A program made the translations under genes and the position numbers. 64,000 nucleotides of DNA from Rhodanobacter sp. 7MK24 (GTDB lineage: Bacteria; Pseudomonadota; Gammaproteobacteria; Xanthomonadales; Rhodanobacteraceae), in the NCBI RefSeq assembly GCF_014842995.1, contig NZ_JACYXL010000014.1, forward strand, positions 1 through 64,000, read 5' to 3'. This document shows positions 56,508-64,000 of this stretch, in pieces (within the stretch, counting starts at the first letter, position 1; the number at the start of each line of letters is the position of its first letter). The notes beneath the pieces were generated by a model. The model ran no database searches, was not told the origin of the DNA, and saw only the letters and a program-made list of their open reading frames with translations.

Positions 56508-58607
56508 TCAGCGTACCGTGGCGCCGGGCTTCGCGCCCTGATCGGCGTCGAGCAGGAACAGGTCGCTGCCGCCGTCGCCGGCGGAGAGGATCATGCCTTC
56601 GGAGAGGCCGAAGCGCATCTTGCGTGGCGCGAGGTTGGCGATGAACACCACGTTGCGGCCGATCAGTTTTTCTGGCTCGCCGTAGGCGGCGCGGATGCCG
56701 GAGAAGATCTGCCGCTTGCCCAGTTCGCCGGCATCCAGTTCGAAGCGCAGCAGCTTGTCCGAGCCTTCCACGAATTCGCAGGCCAGCACGGTGCCGACGC
56801 GCAGGTCGAGCTTGGCGAAGTCGTCGATGGCGACCGTGACCGGTGCATTCGTGGCGGGTGTTTCGGTTGGTGCGGCGGGCTTGGCGGTGTCGTTCATGGG
56901 CTTTTTCTTGGGTGGTTCGGCGGCAGGCGCCGGTGCGCCCAGCGATTCCCTGGAGGCTTCGACCATCGCCTCGACCAACTTAGGGTCGAGGCGCGCGAGC
57001 AGCGGTTCGAAGGCATGGATGGCATGGCCGTGCAGCGCGCTGCGCGCATCGGCGAAGGTGGCGATGGGCGCAGCGAGGAATTGCTCGGCGGCGGCCACGG
57101 TGGCGGGCACGATGGGCTTGAGCACGCCGGCGAGCAGGCGAAAGGCGGCCAGCGCGAACGAGCACACCTGGTGCAATTCGGCACGGCGCGCGTCGTCCTT
57201 GGCCATCGCCCATGGCGCCTTCGCGGCGATGTGGCCGTTGACCAGGTCGGCCATCAGCACGAAGCGGCGGGTGAGTTCGGCGAATTCGCAGCCCTCGTAC
57301 AGGGCGTCGATGCCCTCGTAGTGCGCAAGCAGGTCCTGCCACAGCGCGGAGTGCGCCGCATCGAACGCATCGGCGAGCCTGCCGTCGAAGAACTTGTGCA
57401 CGAAGCCCGCGGTGCGGCTGGCGATGTTCACCCACTTGCCGACCAGGTGCGAGTTGACGCGTTCCTCGAAGGCCTTGAGGTCGAGGTCCACGTCCACCGG
57501 CGTGTCGTTGAGCAGGCTGGCGAAGTAGTAGCGCAGGTACTCGGGGTTGAGCCCGGCATCGAGGTAGGTGCGTGCCTGGATGAAGGTGCCGCGCGACTTC
57601 GACATCTTCGCGCCGTTCACCGTGAGGTAGCCGTTCACGTGCAGCGCAGTGGGCACCCGCATCTGCGCGCCGTGCAGCATCGCCGGCCAGAACAGGCCGT
57701 GGAAGTTGATGATGTCCTTGCCGATGAAGTGGTGCATCTCCGCGGTGCTGTCCGGTCCGAGGTACTCGTCGAACTTCATGCCGGAACGGTCACACAGCGC
57801 CTTGAAGCTGGCGAGATAGCCCACCGGGGCGTCCAGCCACACGTAGAAGAACTTGCCCGGCGCGTCGGGGATGGGAAAGCCGAAGTAAGGTGCGTCGCGC
57901 GAGATGTCCCAATCCTTCAGGCCGCCGTCCAGCCACTCGCGCAGCTTGGCGGCCACACCGGCGTTCGCCACCGGACGGCCGCCGGAGTACTTGCCGGCGA
58001 ACCAGTCGCGCAGCAGGCCTTCGAACTTGCCCAGCTCGAAGAAGTAGTGCTCCGAGTCCTTCAGTATCGGCGTGGCGCCCGACATCACCGAATACGGGTT
58101 GATGAGGTCGGTGGGCGCGTAGGTGGCGCCGCAGTTCTCGCAGTTGTCGCCGTACTGGTCGGGCGTGCCGCACTTCGGGCAGGTGCCCTTGATGTAGCGG
58201 TCGGGCAGGAACATCTGCTTTTCGGGATCGAACAGCTGCTGGATGTTGCGTCGGGCGATGTAGTCGCCGTCGCGCAGCCGCGTGTAGATCAGCGAGGCCA
58301 GCTCGCGGTTCTCGTCCGAATGCGTGGAATGGTAATGGTCGAAGGCCACGCCGAAGGCGGCGAAATCGGCTTCGTGGCCGACACGGATGCCGGCGATGAA
58401 GGCTTCGGGCGTCATGCCGGCCTTCTCCGCGGCCAGCATGATCGGCGTGCCGTGCGCGTCGTCGGCGCAGACGTACGACACCTCGTTGCCCATCATGCGC
58501 TGCGCCCGTACCCAGATGTCGGCCTGGATGTAACCCAGCAGGTGGCCCATATGCAGAGGGCCGTTGGCGTAGGGCAGGGCGTTGGTGACGAGCAGGCGTC
58601 GTGACAT
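56508..58607 (-). CDS. metG: Methionyl-tRNA synthetase
   Basis: MetG charges tRNA-Met with methionine. The 699-residue enzyme has the HIGH-type motif HMGHL (in NALPYANGPLHMGHLLG), a zinc-binding knuckle (CPKCGTPDQYGDNCENC) and KMSKS (KMSKSRGT). An Ala/Pro-rich linker (about 570-600) leads to a C-terminal tRNA-binding domain (KLDLRVGTVLACEFVEGSDKLL) used for dimerisation. The start MSRRLLVTNALPYA is standard. It heads the metG-DUF2007-rsxB-nth cluster on the minus strand. Confidence 0.98.
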   Translation of the reverse strand: MSRRLLVTNALPYANGPLHMGHLLGYIQADIWVRAQRMMGNEVSYVCADDAHGTPIMLAAEKAGMTPEAFIAGIRVGHEADFAAFGVAFDHYHSTHSDENRELASLIYTRLRDGDYIARRNIQQLFDPEKQMFLPDRYIKGTCPKCGTPDQYGDNCENCGATYAPTDLINPYSVMSGATPILKDSEHYFFELGKFEGLLRDWFAGKYSGGRPVANAGVAAKLREWLDGGLKDWDISRDAPYFGFPIPDAPGKFFYVWLDAPVGYLASFKALCDRSGMKFDEYLGPDSTAEMHHFIGKDIINFHGLFWPAMLHGAQMRVPTALHVNGYLTVNGAKMSKSRGTFIQARTYLDAGLNPEYLRYYFASLLNDTPVDVDLDLKAFEERVNSHLVGKWVNIASRTAGFVHKFFDGRLADAFDAAHSALWQDLLAHYEGIDALYEGCEFAELTRRFVLMADLVNGHIAAKAPWAMAKDDARRAELHQVCSFALAAFRLLAGVLKPIVPATVAAAEQFLAAPIATFADARSALHGHAIHAFEPLLARLDPKLVEAMVEASRESLGAPAPAAEPPKKKPMNDTAKPAAPTETPATNAPVTVAIDDFAKLDLRVGTVLACEFVEGSDKLLRFELDAGELGKRQIFSGIRAAYGEPEKLIGRNVVFIANLAPRKMRFGLSEGMILSAGDGGSDLFLLDADQGAKPGATVR

Positions 58608-58697
58608 GGTGGGCGGAGCCGTCTGGGAAGCCCCGCATTATGACATGACGGATGTTTTTCCCGGCCGTGGGAGGCTTGCGTGCACCAAGCCGTTCCC

Positions 58698-58720
58698 CAC
58701 CCTCCCGTGCGGGGAGGGTG
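58698..58720. repeat. Short hairpin between the phosphoesterase and metG genes
   Basis: CACCCTCCC and GGGAGGGTG pair around five bases. It is of the same GC-hairpin type as the family B repeats; no T-run, so terminator function is doubtful. Confidence 0.45.
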
Positions 58721-58738
58721 AGGTATGCCCGAGGATGC

Positions 58739-60541
58739 TCAGTGGCTGGTCACGCTCAGCGTGATGGGGCCGGCCAACTCGGTGTAGCCGCCGTTGTAGC
58801 AGTACCAGACGTTGTACGTGCCCGGCGACAGGCTGGAGGTATCGAACGTTACGGTACCGCTGCCGTTGGGCGCGTACTGCCAGCTGGCGGAGCTGCCGTG
58901 GCCGGGACTGCTGCCCGTGGCGTAGATGCCGATCCAGTTCTCGCTGTTGAGCTGGCTGGCCGGCGTGGCGTAGTCGAAGTGCACGTAGGTGCCCGCGCTC
59001 ACGCTCGGCATGGTGCTGGCGAGGCTGGGCGTGGTCACGGCGGTGGTGGTCACGAAGGCATCGTTGATCGGTTGCGCGTACTGGTCGTTGTTGGTGAGCG
59101 GTGCGATGCCCAACGCGTTCTCGACGGTCCGGCCGACACTGAAATGGTTGTAGCTGGCATTGCTGGCGTAGCCGGCCTGCACCGCGCCCGGCGAGCCGAA
59201 CAGAATGGTGGCGATGTGATTGCCGCTGGTGGACTCCGATTCGTCCCAGGTGAGGATCAGCAACGAGCGCTGTTGCGTCCACGCCGGCGAATTGAAGATG
59301 GGCTGCAGGGTCTGCTGCAGCCAGCCGTTCTGCACCTGCAGACTTTGCGCCGATCCGTTGCCGGAGGATTCGCCGTCGTAATAGTCGTCTGCGGCGATCC
59401 AGGAGAAGTTCGGCGTGCTGGCAGCCGACTGCAGGTCGGTGGTGAGCTGGGTGGTGTCGAACAGATGCGCCGCGCAACGCGAGGGGTTCGAGGAAACGTC
59501 GGTGAAGTTGATGAACGGCGCGTCGTCAGGCTCGTAGTAGCTGTCGTTGTTGTTGCTGGTGTTGCACGGCGTGCCCATGCCCTGTTCGTAGGCCTTCCAG
59601 GTCTTGCCGATCTCTTCGAGCCGGTCGCCGAGGTGCTGCGCCGTCACCTTGATGTTCGGATAGTAGATGGCACCCTTCACAAAAGTGTCGCCGCCGGCGA
59701 TCGCCAGGTAGTTCTCGTCGCTGGGGTGGTACACGCCGCTGTAGTTGTCGAGCAGCGTGCCCTGGCGGGCAAGGCTGTTGATGAAGGGCGCGTCGGTGGT
59801 GTCGCCGATCACTTGGTCGTAGTCGGTGTTTTCCATCATCACCACGAAGACGTGATCGAAGGCCGGTACCTGCGAGGCCGGTGCCTGCAAGGTGGGCGCC
59901 GTGACCGGCGTGGACAGCGTCAGCGAGAGATTGTCGACGTAGCCGATGTTGTAGGACGCCGAGGTGTCGTTGAACTGCAGCAGCACCGAAATCGTGCGCG
60001 TGCCGGCCGGTACGTTGCCGGTGGCGGACTCGGCCAGGAAACCGGTCTTGTCGCCACGTGCGGACGCGTTCGCGCCGGCAAGCTGCGCGGGCGTGCCCAG
60101 CGGATTGCCGTGAGCATCGAGAAAGGTCGCCGTAACCACAGCCTGCCCGTTGTAGCTGGTGTAGCCGCCGAGCCAGCCCGAAAGCGCATAGGTGATGCCG
60201 CCGCCGTCGATGGCGCTGGCGGCGCTGGACACGTCCACGTTCTGGCGCAGTGCGGAATCGCCGTAGGGGCCGTCGGCGATGAAGGCATTGCCGCCCGAAG
60301 CGTTGCCCGGCGTGCTGAAGCTGCCGATCGAGTAGCACACGGTCGACGGGCTGCCTTGCGTCACCGTCCAGCCCGGCACGGTATTCACTGCCGACCAGTC
60401 GGCGGTGCAGGTGCCCGATTCGCCGTTGCCGTTCACCAGCAGGTTGCTGCTGGTGCCGGCTAAGGCGGATGTGGCGAACAGGCCGCTGAGGCAGGCCGCT
60501 GCCAGCAGCACACCTGCATTCGACTTGCGTTGATGTCGCAT
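58739..60541 (-). CDS. Secreted phosphoesterase with N-terminal carbohydrate-binding-like domain
   Basis: The 600-residue protein has a signal peptide (to about ALA, residue 29), an N-terminal beta-sandwich-like domain (NLLVNGNGESGTCTADW, about 30-210), a phosphoesterase domain (about 220-470; HVFVVMMENTDYDQVIGDT, LTWDESESTSGNH) and a C-terminal Ig-like domain (about 495-600). The core is the type seen in acid phosphatases and phospholipase C-like enzymes (PF04185). GGGAGGGGCT precedes the ATG. It is next to a secreted sedolisin, and the pst operon is 16 kb away. Phosphate or phospholipid substrate is unknown. Confidence 0.87.
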   Translation of the reverse strand: MRHQRKSNAGVLLAAACLSGLFATSALAGTSSNLLVNGNGESGTCTADWSAVNTVPGWTVTQGSPSTVCYSIGSFSTPGNASGGNAFIADGPYGDSALRQNVDVSSAASAIDGGGITYALSGWLGGYTSYNGQAVVTATFLDAHGNPLGTPAQLAGANASARGDKTGFLAESATGNVPAGTRTISVLLQFNDTSASYNIGYVDNLSLTLSTPVTAPTLQAPASQVPAFDHVFVVMMENTDYDQVIGDTTDAPFINSLARQGTLLDNYSGVYHPSDENYLAIAGGDTFVKGAIYYPNIKVTAQHLGDRLEEIGKTWKAYEQGMGTPCNTSNNNDSYYEPDDAPFINFTDVSSNPSRCAAHLFDTTQLTTDLQSAASTPNFSWIAADDYYDGESSGNGSAQSLQVQNGWLQQTLQPIFNSPAWTQQRSLLILTWDESESTSGNHIATILFGSPGAVQAGYASNASYNHFSVGRTVENALGIAPLTNNDQYAQPINDAFVTTTAVTTPSLASTMPSVSAGTYVHFDYATPASQLNSENWIGIYATGSSPGHGSSASWQYAPNGSGTVTFDTSSLSPGTYNVWYCYNGGYTELAGPITLSVTSH

Positions 60542-60776
60542 AGCCCCTCCCTTTGTGGTGTGAGAAGGGCTGGACAGTGCGAGGGAGTGGTTGCGGATGC
60601 GCGACGGTTGGATGACAGCGTGCGGCTCATGCGGCGCAATGCGATACGTTGCGCAGACGGAGTGTCGACTGCTGCGTAAAACGCGATTTTCCGGGATGCT
60701 CTCCGCGATCCGGAGAAAGCGTGCGTTTATTGGGTGCGTTCCGCGCGCGGCCGCGCTCCGCCAGGACGGCGCCGAA

Positions 60777-60801
60777 CCCTTGGCGGGAATCCCGCCAAGG
60801 G
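60777..60801. repeat. 11-bp perfect hairpin between the S53 protease and phosphoesterase genes
   Basis: CCCTTGGCGGG and CCCGCCAAGGG flank AAT. It lies just after the protease stop on the minus strand but lacks a T-run, so it may be a weak terminator or an mRNA stabiliser. Confidence 0.5.
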
Positions 60802-60825
60802 CAATCGCATCAACGCCTCGGGTTA

Positions 60826-63120
60826 TTACGGCGCATTCACGAAGGCCTTCCAGGCCGAATACAGGTTGCCTGCGTTCACCGAGCCGAGACCATTGGCGAA
60901 GCTCCAGCCCGGCTGCGCCGCATAGGCCGCGGTGGTCGGGTTGTACTTCGTCGCGCTGGTCGAAGTCAGCCCGATCTTGGTGGATCCGTAGAACCCTTCG
61001 AAGTTCGCTATCGTGCCGTAGAAATAGCAGTCCGGCGTGGTCTCCGCGAACGCTTCGACCTCGATGCACTGCGTCGAATTGCCGCCGCCGGTGATGTTGT
61101 GGAACACGCACTTGGCGGTGCCCTTGGTGCCGTTGTCGGCATCGCATTGCGCAAGCGTGGACGGCACGGCTCCCGTCGCATCTCCGTATTCGCTCCTGGC
61201 CAGCGCGTACAGCGTGGGTGCAGCGTTGCCCTGATCGGTCGACAGACCAGCCTTGGACATGCCCTGGTCGATCAGTGCCTGGATGCCTGCGAACATCGGC
61301 GACGACAGTGATGTCCCGCCCTCCAGCACCACCGGGGTCGTGAAGTTCTGCGCGCACGGGTAGTCGCCGGTGCAAAGGATGACCCACGAATAGCCGCCAT
61401 AGGAGCCGGCGAACAGCGAGACGTCGGGCAGGTCACGCGACTGGTCCTTGGCGGCCCCATGCACCTGCCGCTGCCAGGCCGGCTTGCGGTCGACCGACGA
61501 GGGACCGCCGCTGCCGCTTTCGGAGGTTGCGTACAAGCCCTCCGGGTCGTAGATCAGCGCGTTCTTGCAGAACTGCAGCGCCGTCAGTCCCACCAGTTGC
61601 TGGGCCGCCGTGGTGTTGCCGCAGGACTGGTTCCAGGTGATCTCCGGCACGTAGGACAAGGCCGAGCCATACACCGTGTTGAGCGTGCTGCTGAAGTACT
61701 TCTTGGTCGTGCCGTCGAGCACGTCGGCGGTATCCGAGCCGCCGACACCGGTCACGTTGGGCGAGGTGGCAAACGAGTTGGCGTCCACGCCAACGCCATT
61801 GATGATCGAGCCGTTGAAACTCGGGTTGGATCCGGAATCGCCGGTGGAAACAAATACCGAGATCCCTTCCGCGTCGGCCTGGGCCCACATCAGGTCGATC
61901 GCCGTCTTGCTGGCGGTATCCGTATAGCCTTCCCCGTATCCATAGCTTGCGCTGATGATGTCCGGCCGAGAAGTGGCATTGATCAGGTTGTTCGCCGCCG
62001 TATACACGCCGCCGAAGAAATTGGTGCTGCCGGCGTCGTTGCAGGTCGCCACCCAGATGTTGGCACCGGGTGCCATCGCCGTGGACCACTCCGAGTCCAG
62101 CACGGTCTCGATGCTTTCCTCGTCGCCTGTGGCATTACCCGGGTCAGTGCAATTGCCCGTGGATGGCGTCAACTGCGGCTGGAACTGCATGAACGTGCCG
62201 CCATAACTGCCGAGGTTGAACTGGCTGACGAAGTTGGGCCAGTCCGAAACATCCATGTCGCTGTCCTCGACCACGGCAATATTGATGCCTTTGCCGGTCA
62301 GGCCTTTGTTGTAGAGCGCGGTGGTGTTGTACATCGTGTTCAAGTCATACGGCACGAAACCGCGCGCACCGTTGGTGAACGCCAACGCCATCGGGTTTGC
62401 CTGGGAGTTCGTGCTGGACGCGGACGCTTGTTTCAGCGTGAAGTTCCGCTTGCCGGCGTTGAACTGCCCTACTTGCGGGGCCACGTGCAACGGTTGCGGA
62501 CGGAAATCGTTCAAGCCCGCGACACCGACGATCACGTTCTGCAGCGCTGAAGGAATGCTGATGTCACTCGCGTTGGCGATGTGGCTGACCTTGTTGACGG
62601 TATAGCGGTTCATTTGCGTGTGGAATGCCTGGCGCACCTGGCCAGCCGTGCCGCTGAAATCGATCTGCGACTTGTTCGGGTACACACCGTTGACTGTAAA
62701 GCCCTGTGAAATGAGCCAGGACTTCACGCTATTGATGTCCGCGTCGGTGATGCCGAAGTTCTCGCCGAATTCGGCGGGCGTCACCCATTGATGGAACTTG
62801 GGCGATGAAGGATCGTGCTGCGCAGCGATCAACGACTGCAGTGCCGATTTGCGCAACGCACTGCGCTGCAGGACGAGCTGCATATGGTTCATGGGCAGCG
62901 AGTCAGCCACTGCGGCAGTCGGCGTCAGGGCGCCGATCAGGGCCAGGTGGGTATTGCCCAGCGTGGACACGACGCGATTGTCGACAGTCTGGGTGACGCG
63001 CGGCGCCTCGGCCGTGTTCAGGCCGGCCAGTGCGGTTGAAGCTTGCGCCACGGCGATCGCCGGCAACGAGGCGAGGGCGACGGCAATGGATACACTCAGC
63101 ATCACACGTTCAGTTTTCAC
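60826..63120 (-). CDS. Secreted S53 (sedolisin) peptidase
   Basis: The 764-residue pro-enzyme starts at a GTG (MKTERVMLSVSIAV) with GGAGAAAAGAC before it and has a signal peptide to about AQA. An activation domain (about 60-215; FHQWVTPAEFGENFG, HTQMNRYTV) precedes the catalytic domain with Glu/Asp in ESIETVLDSEW (about E338, D342), the oxyanion Asp in STGDSGS (D428) and Ser in GGTSLSSP (S604). A FHNITGGGN segment resembles the calcium site. Sedolisins are acid-active, so the enzyme fits an acidic habitat. ATG at codon 7 (MLSVSIAV) is a possible alternative start. Confidence 0.92.
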   Translation of the reverse strand: MKTERVMLSVSIAVALASLPAIAVAQASTALAGLNTAEAPRVTQTVDNRVVSTLGNTHLALIGALTPTAAVADSLPMNHMQLVLQRSALRKSALQSLIAAQHDPSSPKFHQWVTPAEFGENFGITDADINSVKSWLISQGFTVNGVYPNKSQIDFSGTAGQVRQAFHTQMNRYTVNKVSHIANASDISIPSALQNVIVGVAGLNDFRPQPLHVAPQVGQFNAGKRNFTLKQASASSTNSQANPMALAFTNGARGFVPYDLNTMYNTTALYNKGLTGKGINIAVVEDSDMDVSDWPNFVSQFNLGSYGGTFMQFQPQLTPSTGNCTDPGNATGDEESIETVLDSEWSTAMAPGANIWVATCNDAGSTNFFGGVYTAANNLINATSRPDIISASYGYGEGYTDTASKTAIDLMWAQADAEGISVFVSTGDSGSNPSFNGSIINGVGVDANSFATSPNVTGVGGSDTADVLDGTTKKYFSSTLNTVYGSALSYVPEITWNQSCGNTTAAQQLVGLTALQFCKNALIYDPEGLYATSESGSGGPSSVDRKPAWQRQVHGAAKDQSRDLPDVSLFAGSYGGYSWVILCTGDYPCAQNFTTPVVLEGGTSLSSPMFAGIQALIDQGMSKAGLSTDQGNAAPTLYALARSEYGDATGAVPSTLAQCDADNGTKGTAKCVFHNITGGGNSTQCIEVEAFAETTPDCYFYGTIANFEGFYGSTKIGLTSTSATKYNPTTAAYAAQPGWSFANGLGSVNAGNLYSAWKAFVNAP

Positions 63121-63454
63121 GTCTTTTCTCCAAAGAAATGCCAGATGAAAAAAACGAGTCCCCTGTCCCCTGTGATGAAACGGATCATTTGACTGGATGG
63201 ATTTGTCGAGATCTGCCTCCCTTGCGTCGAACGTGTGCCAGCGGAAGAGCCATCGGATCGCCGTACGGACCCGACGCAGCCACATACGGCGGTCGCGCTG
63301 ACTGAAAATTAACAACACCCCGTGCCCGGCCGAACGGCCGACAGCACTTCGGAGCATGCGCTCGAACCAGCGACGCAGTCCAGTGCATCGTCCCTTCGTT
63401 TACATTCGTGCCTGTCCTGGACGGTGACGAGTGACGATGGATACAAGAAAAGAC
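63121..63454. other. Intergenic region between divergent S53 protease and HAD genes
   Basis: This 334-bp stretch separates the two divergent starts. I see no RNA gene, repeat or clear promoter hexamers in it. Minus-strand open frames crossing it are shadows of the HAD gene or have no coding signal. Confidence 0.6.
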
Positions 63455-64000
63455 ATGATCGATACCGTGGTATTCGACCTCGGCGGCGTGCTGATCGACT
63501 GGAACCCGCGTTACCTCTATCGCCGGTTGTTCGACGACGAAACGGCGATGGAACGTTTCCTCGCCGAAGTCTGCACCAGCGCATGGAACGAGCGGCAGGA
63601 CGCGGGGCGCTCCTGGCACGAGGCGGTGGACGGCTTGAGTGCGCAGTTTCCACAGCACGCTGGCCTCATCGCGGCTTATCGCGATGGGTGGGAAGAAATG
63701 CTGGGTGATGCCATCCAGGGCAGCGTGGATTTGCTTGCGGAGCTGAAGGAGCGCGGTGTGCGTCTGTATGCGCTGACCAATTGGTCGCATGAAACCTTTC
63801 CGCGCGCGAAGGAGATCGAGAGATTCGGTTTCCTGCACTGGTTCGAAGGCATCGTCGTTTCCGGGGAGGAGCAGCTGATCAAGCCGGATCCGCGCATCTA
63901 CCAGCGGCTGTTCGAGCGCTATTCGATCGACCCTGCACGCGCGCTCTACATCGACGATGCGCGCCGCAACGTCGATGCGGCGTCAGCGCTGGGCATGCAT
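63455..64000 (+). CDS. HAD-superfamily hydrolase (YihX-like), 3' end beyond window
   Basis: The first 182 residues are present. Motif I is VVFDLGGVLIDW (with a Gly in place of the second motif Asp-adjacent residue seen in DGT types), the cap contains TSAWNERQDAGRSW, motif II is LYALTNWS and motif III/IV region is LIKPDPRIYQRL, then YIDDARRNVDAA. This pattern is that of haloacid-dehalogenase phosphatases such as YihX (alpha-glucose-1-phosphate phosphatase). Start MIDTVVFDLGG is preferred; an in-frame ATG at 63437 adds six residues. Substrate uncertain. Confidence 0.88.
   Translation, partial: MIDTVVFDLGGVLIDWNPRYLYRRLFDDETAMERFLAEVCTSAWNERQDAGRSWHEAVDGLSAQFPQHAGLIAAYRDGWEEMLGDAIQGSVDLLAELKERGVRLYALTNWSHETFPRAKEIERFGFLHWFEGIVVSGEEQLIKPDPRIYQRLFERYSIDPARALYIDDARRNVDAASALGMH

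Noticed and set aside
56499-58604. 701-residue plus-strand open frame opposite metG
   Set aside because: It mirrors metG exactly and lacks any recognisable domain.
58652-60463. 603-residue plus-strand open frame opposite the phosphoesterase
   Set aside because: Antisense shadow; the minus-strand protein has a signal peptide and phosphoesterase motifs.

Overview
The window looks like a chromosomal segment of a GC-rich gammaproteobacterium of the Xanthomonadales/Lysobacterales, most plausibly Rhodanobacteraceae (Dyella, Rhodanobacter or Frateuria-like). The evidence is gene content and order (miaA-hfq-hflX-hflK-hflC-purA, solitary rsxB beside nth and metG, the DUF748 giant protein, a secreted S53 protease) and the interspersed palindromic repeats. 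The genus is an inference; no marker gene was compared.

Layout. 1-8.6 kb: end of an OmpA-type gene, an RsuA-family pseudouridine synthase, then threonine catabolism (kbl and tdh on the minus strand, split by a 1204-residue DUF748 envelope protein and a small exported protein), and a Gly/His-rich exported protein. 8.8-16.2 kb: a plus-strand RNA/protein quality-control block, miaA, hfq, hflX, hflK, hflC, purA, then msrB-msrA. 16.3-20.1 kb: an Ala/Gly-rich secreted protein, a secreted S8 protease and a divergent ECF sigma/anti-sigma pair. 20.1-25.1 kb: a LytS/LytTR two-component system divergent from an exported M1 aminopeptidase.

25.2-25.8 kb is the clearest accessory element: one small minus-strand gene packaged like an integron gene cassette, with a foldable attC site downstream and a core site upstream, and no integrase in the window. 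26-34 kb: a MalY/PatB-type PLP C-S lyase directly downstream of a bifunctional ovoA (a likely ovothiol pathway pair), then gcvP under a tandem glycine riboswitch, a VOC protein, a HAD phosphatase and tRNA-Leu(CAG). 34.2-37.9 kb: rnr-rlmB and a small membrane protein, translationally coupled. 38-42.8 kb: the high-affinity phosphate operon pstS-pstC-pstA-pstB-phoU behind an 11-bp-phased Pho-box-like array, with large palindromic repeats in two of its gaps.

42.8-58.6 kb: RNase T divergent from a coiled-coil porin, a 204-bp inverted-repeat element, an RND tripartite efflux operon whose pump has a His-rich cytoplasmic loop, a frameshifted small exported protein, an OmpR-type two-component system, nth, rsxB, a DUF2007-like zinc-ribbon protein and metG. 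58.7-64 kb: two large secreted hydrolases (a phosphoesterase and an S53 sedolisin) and the start of a HAD hydrolase that runs off the end.

Most of the window is ordinary core chromosome. The parts worth a second look are the lone integron cassette, the ovoA/C-S lyase pair, the S8 protease/ECF sigma cluster, and the structured repeats.
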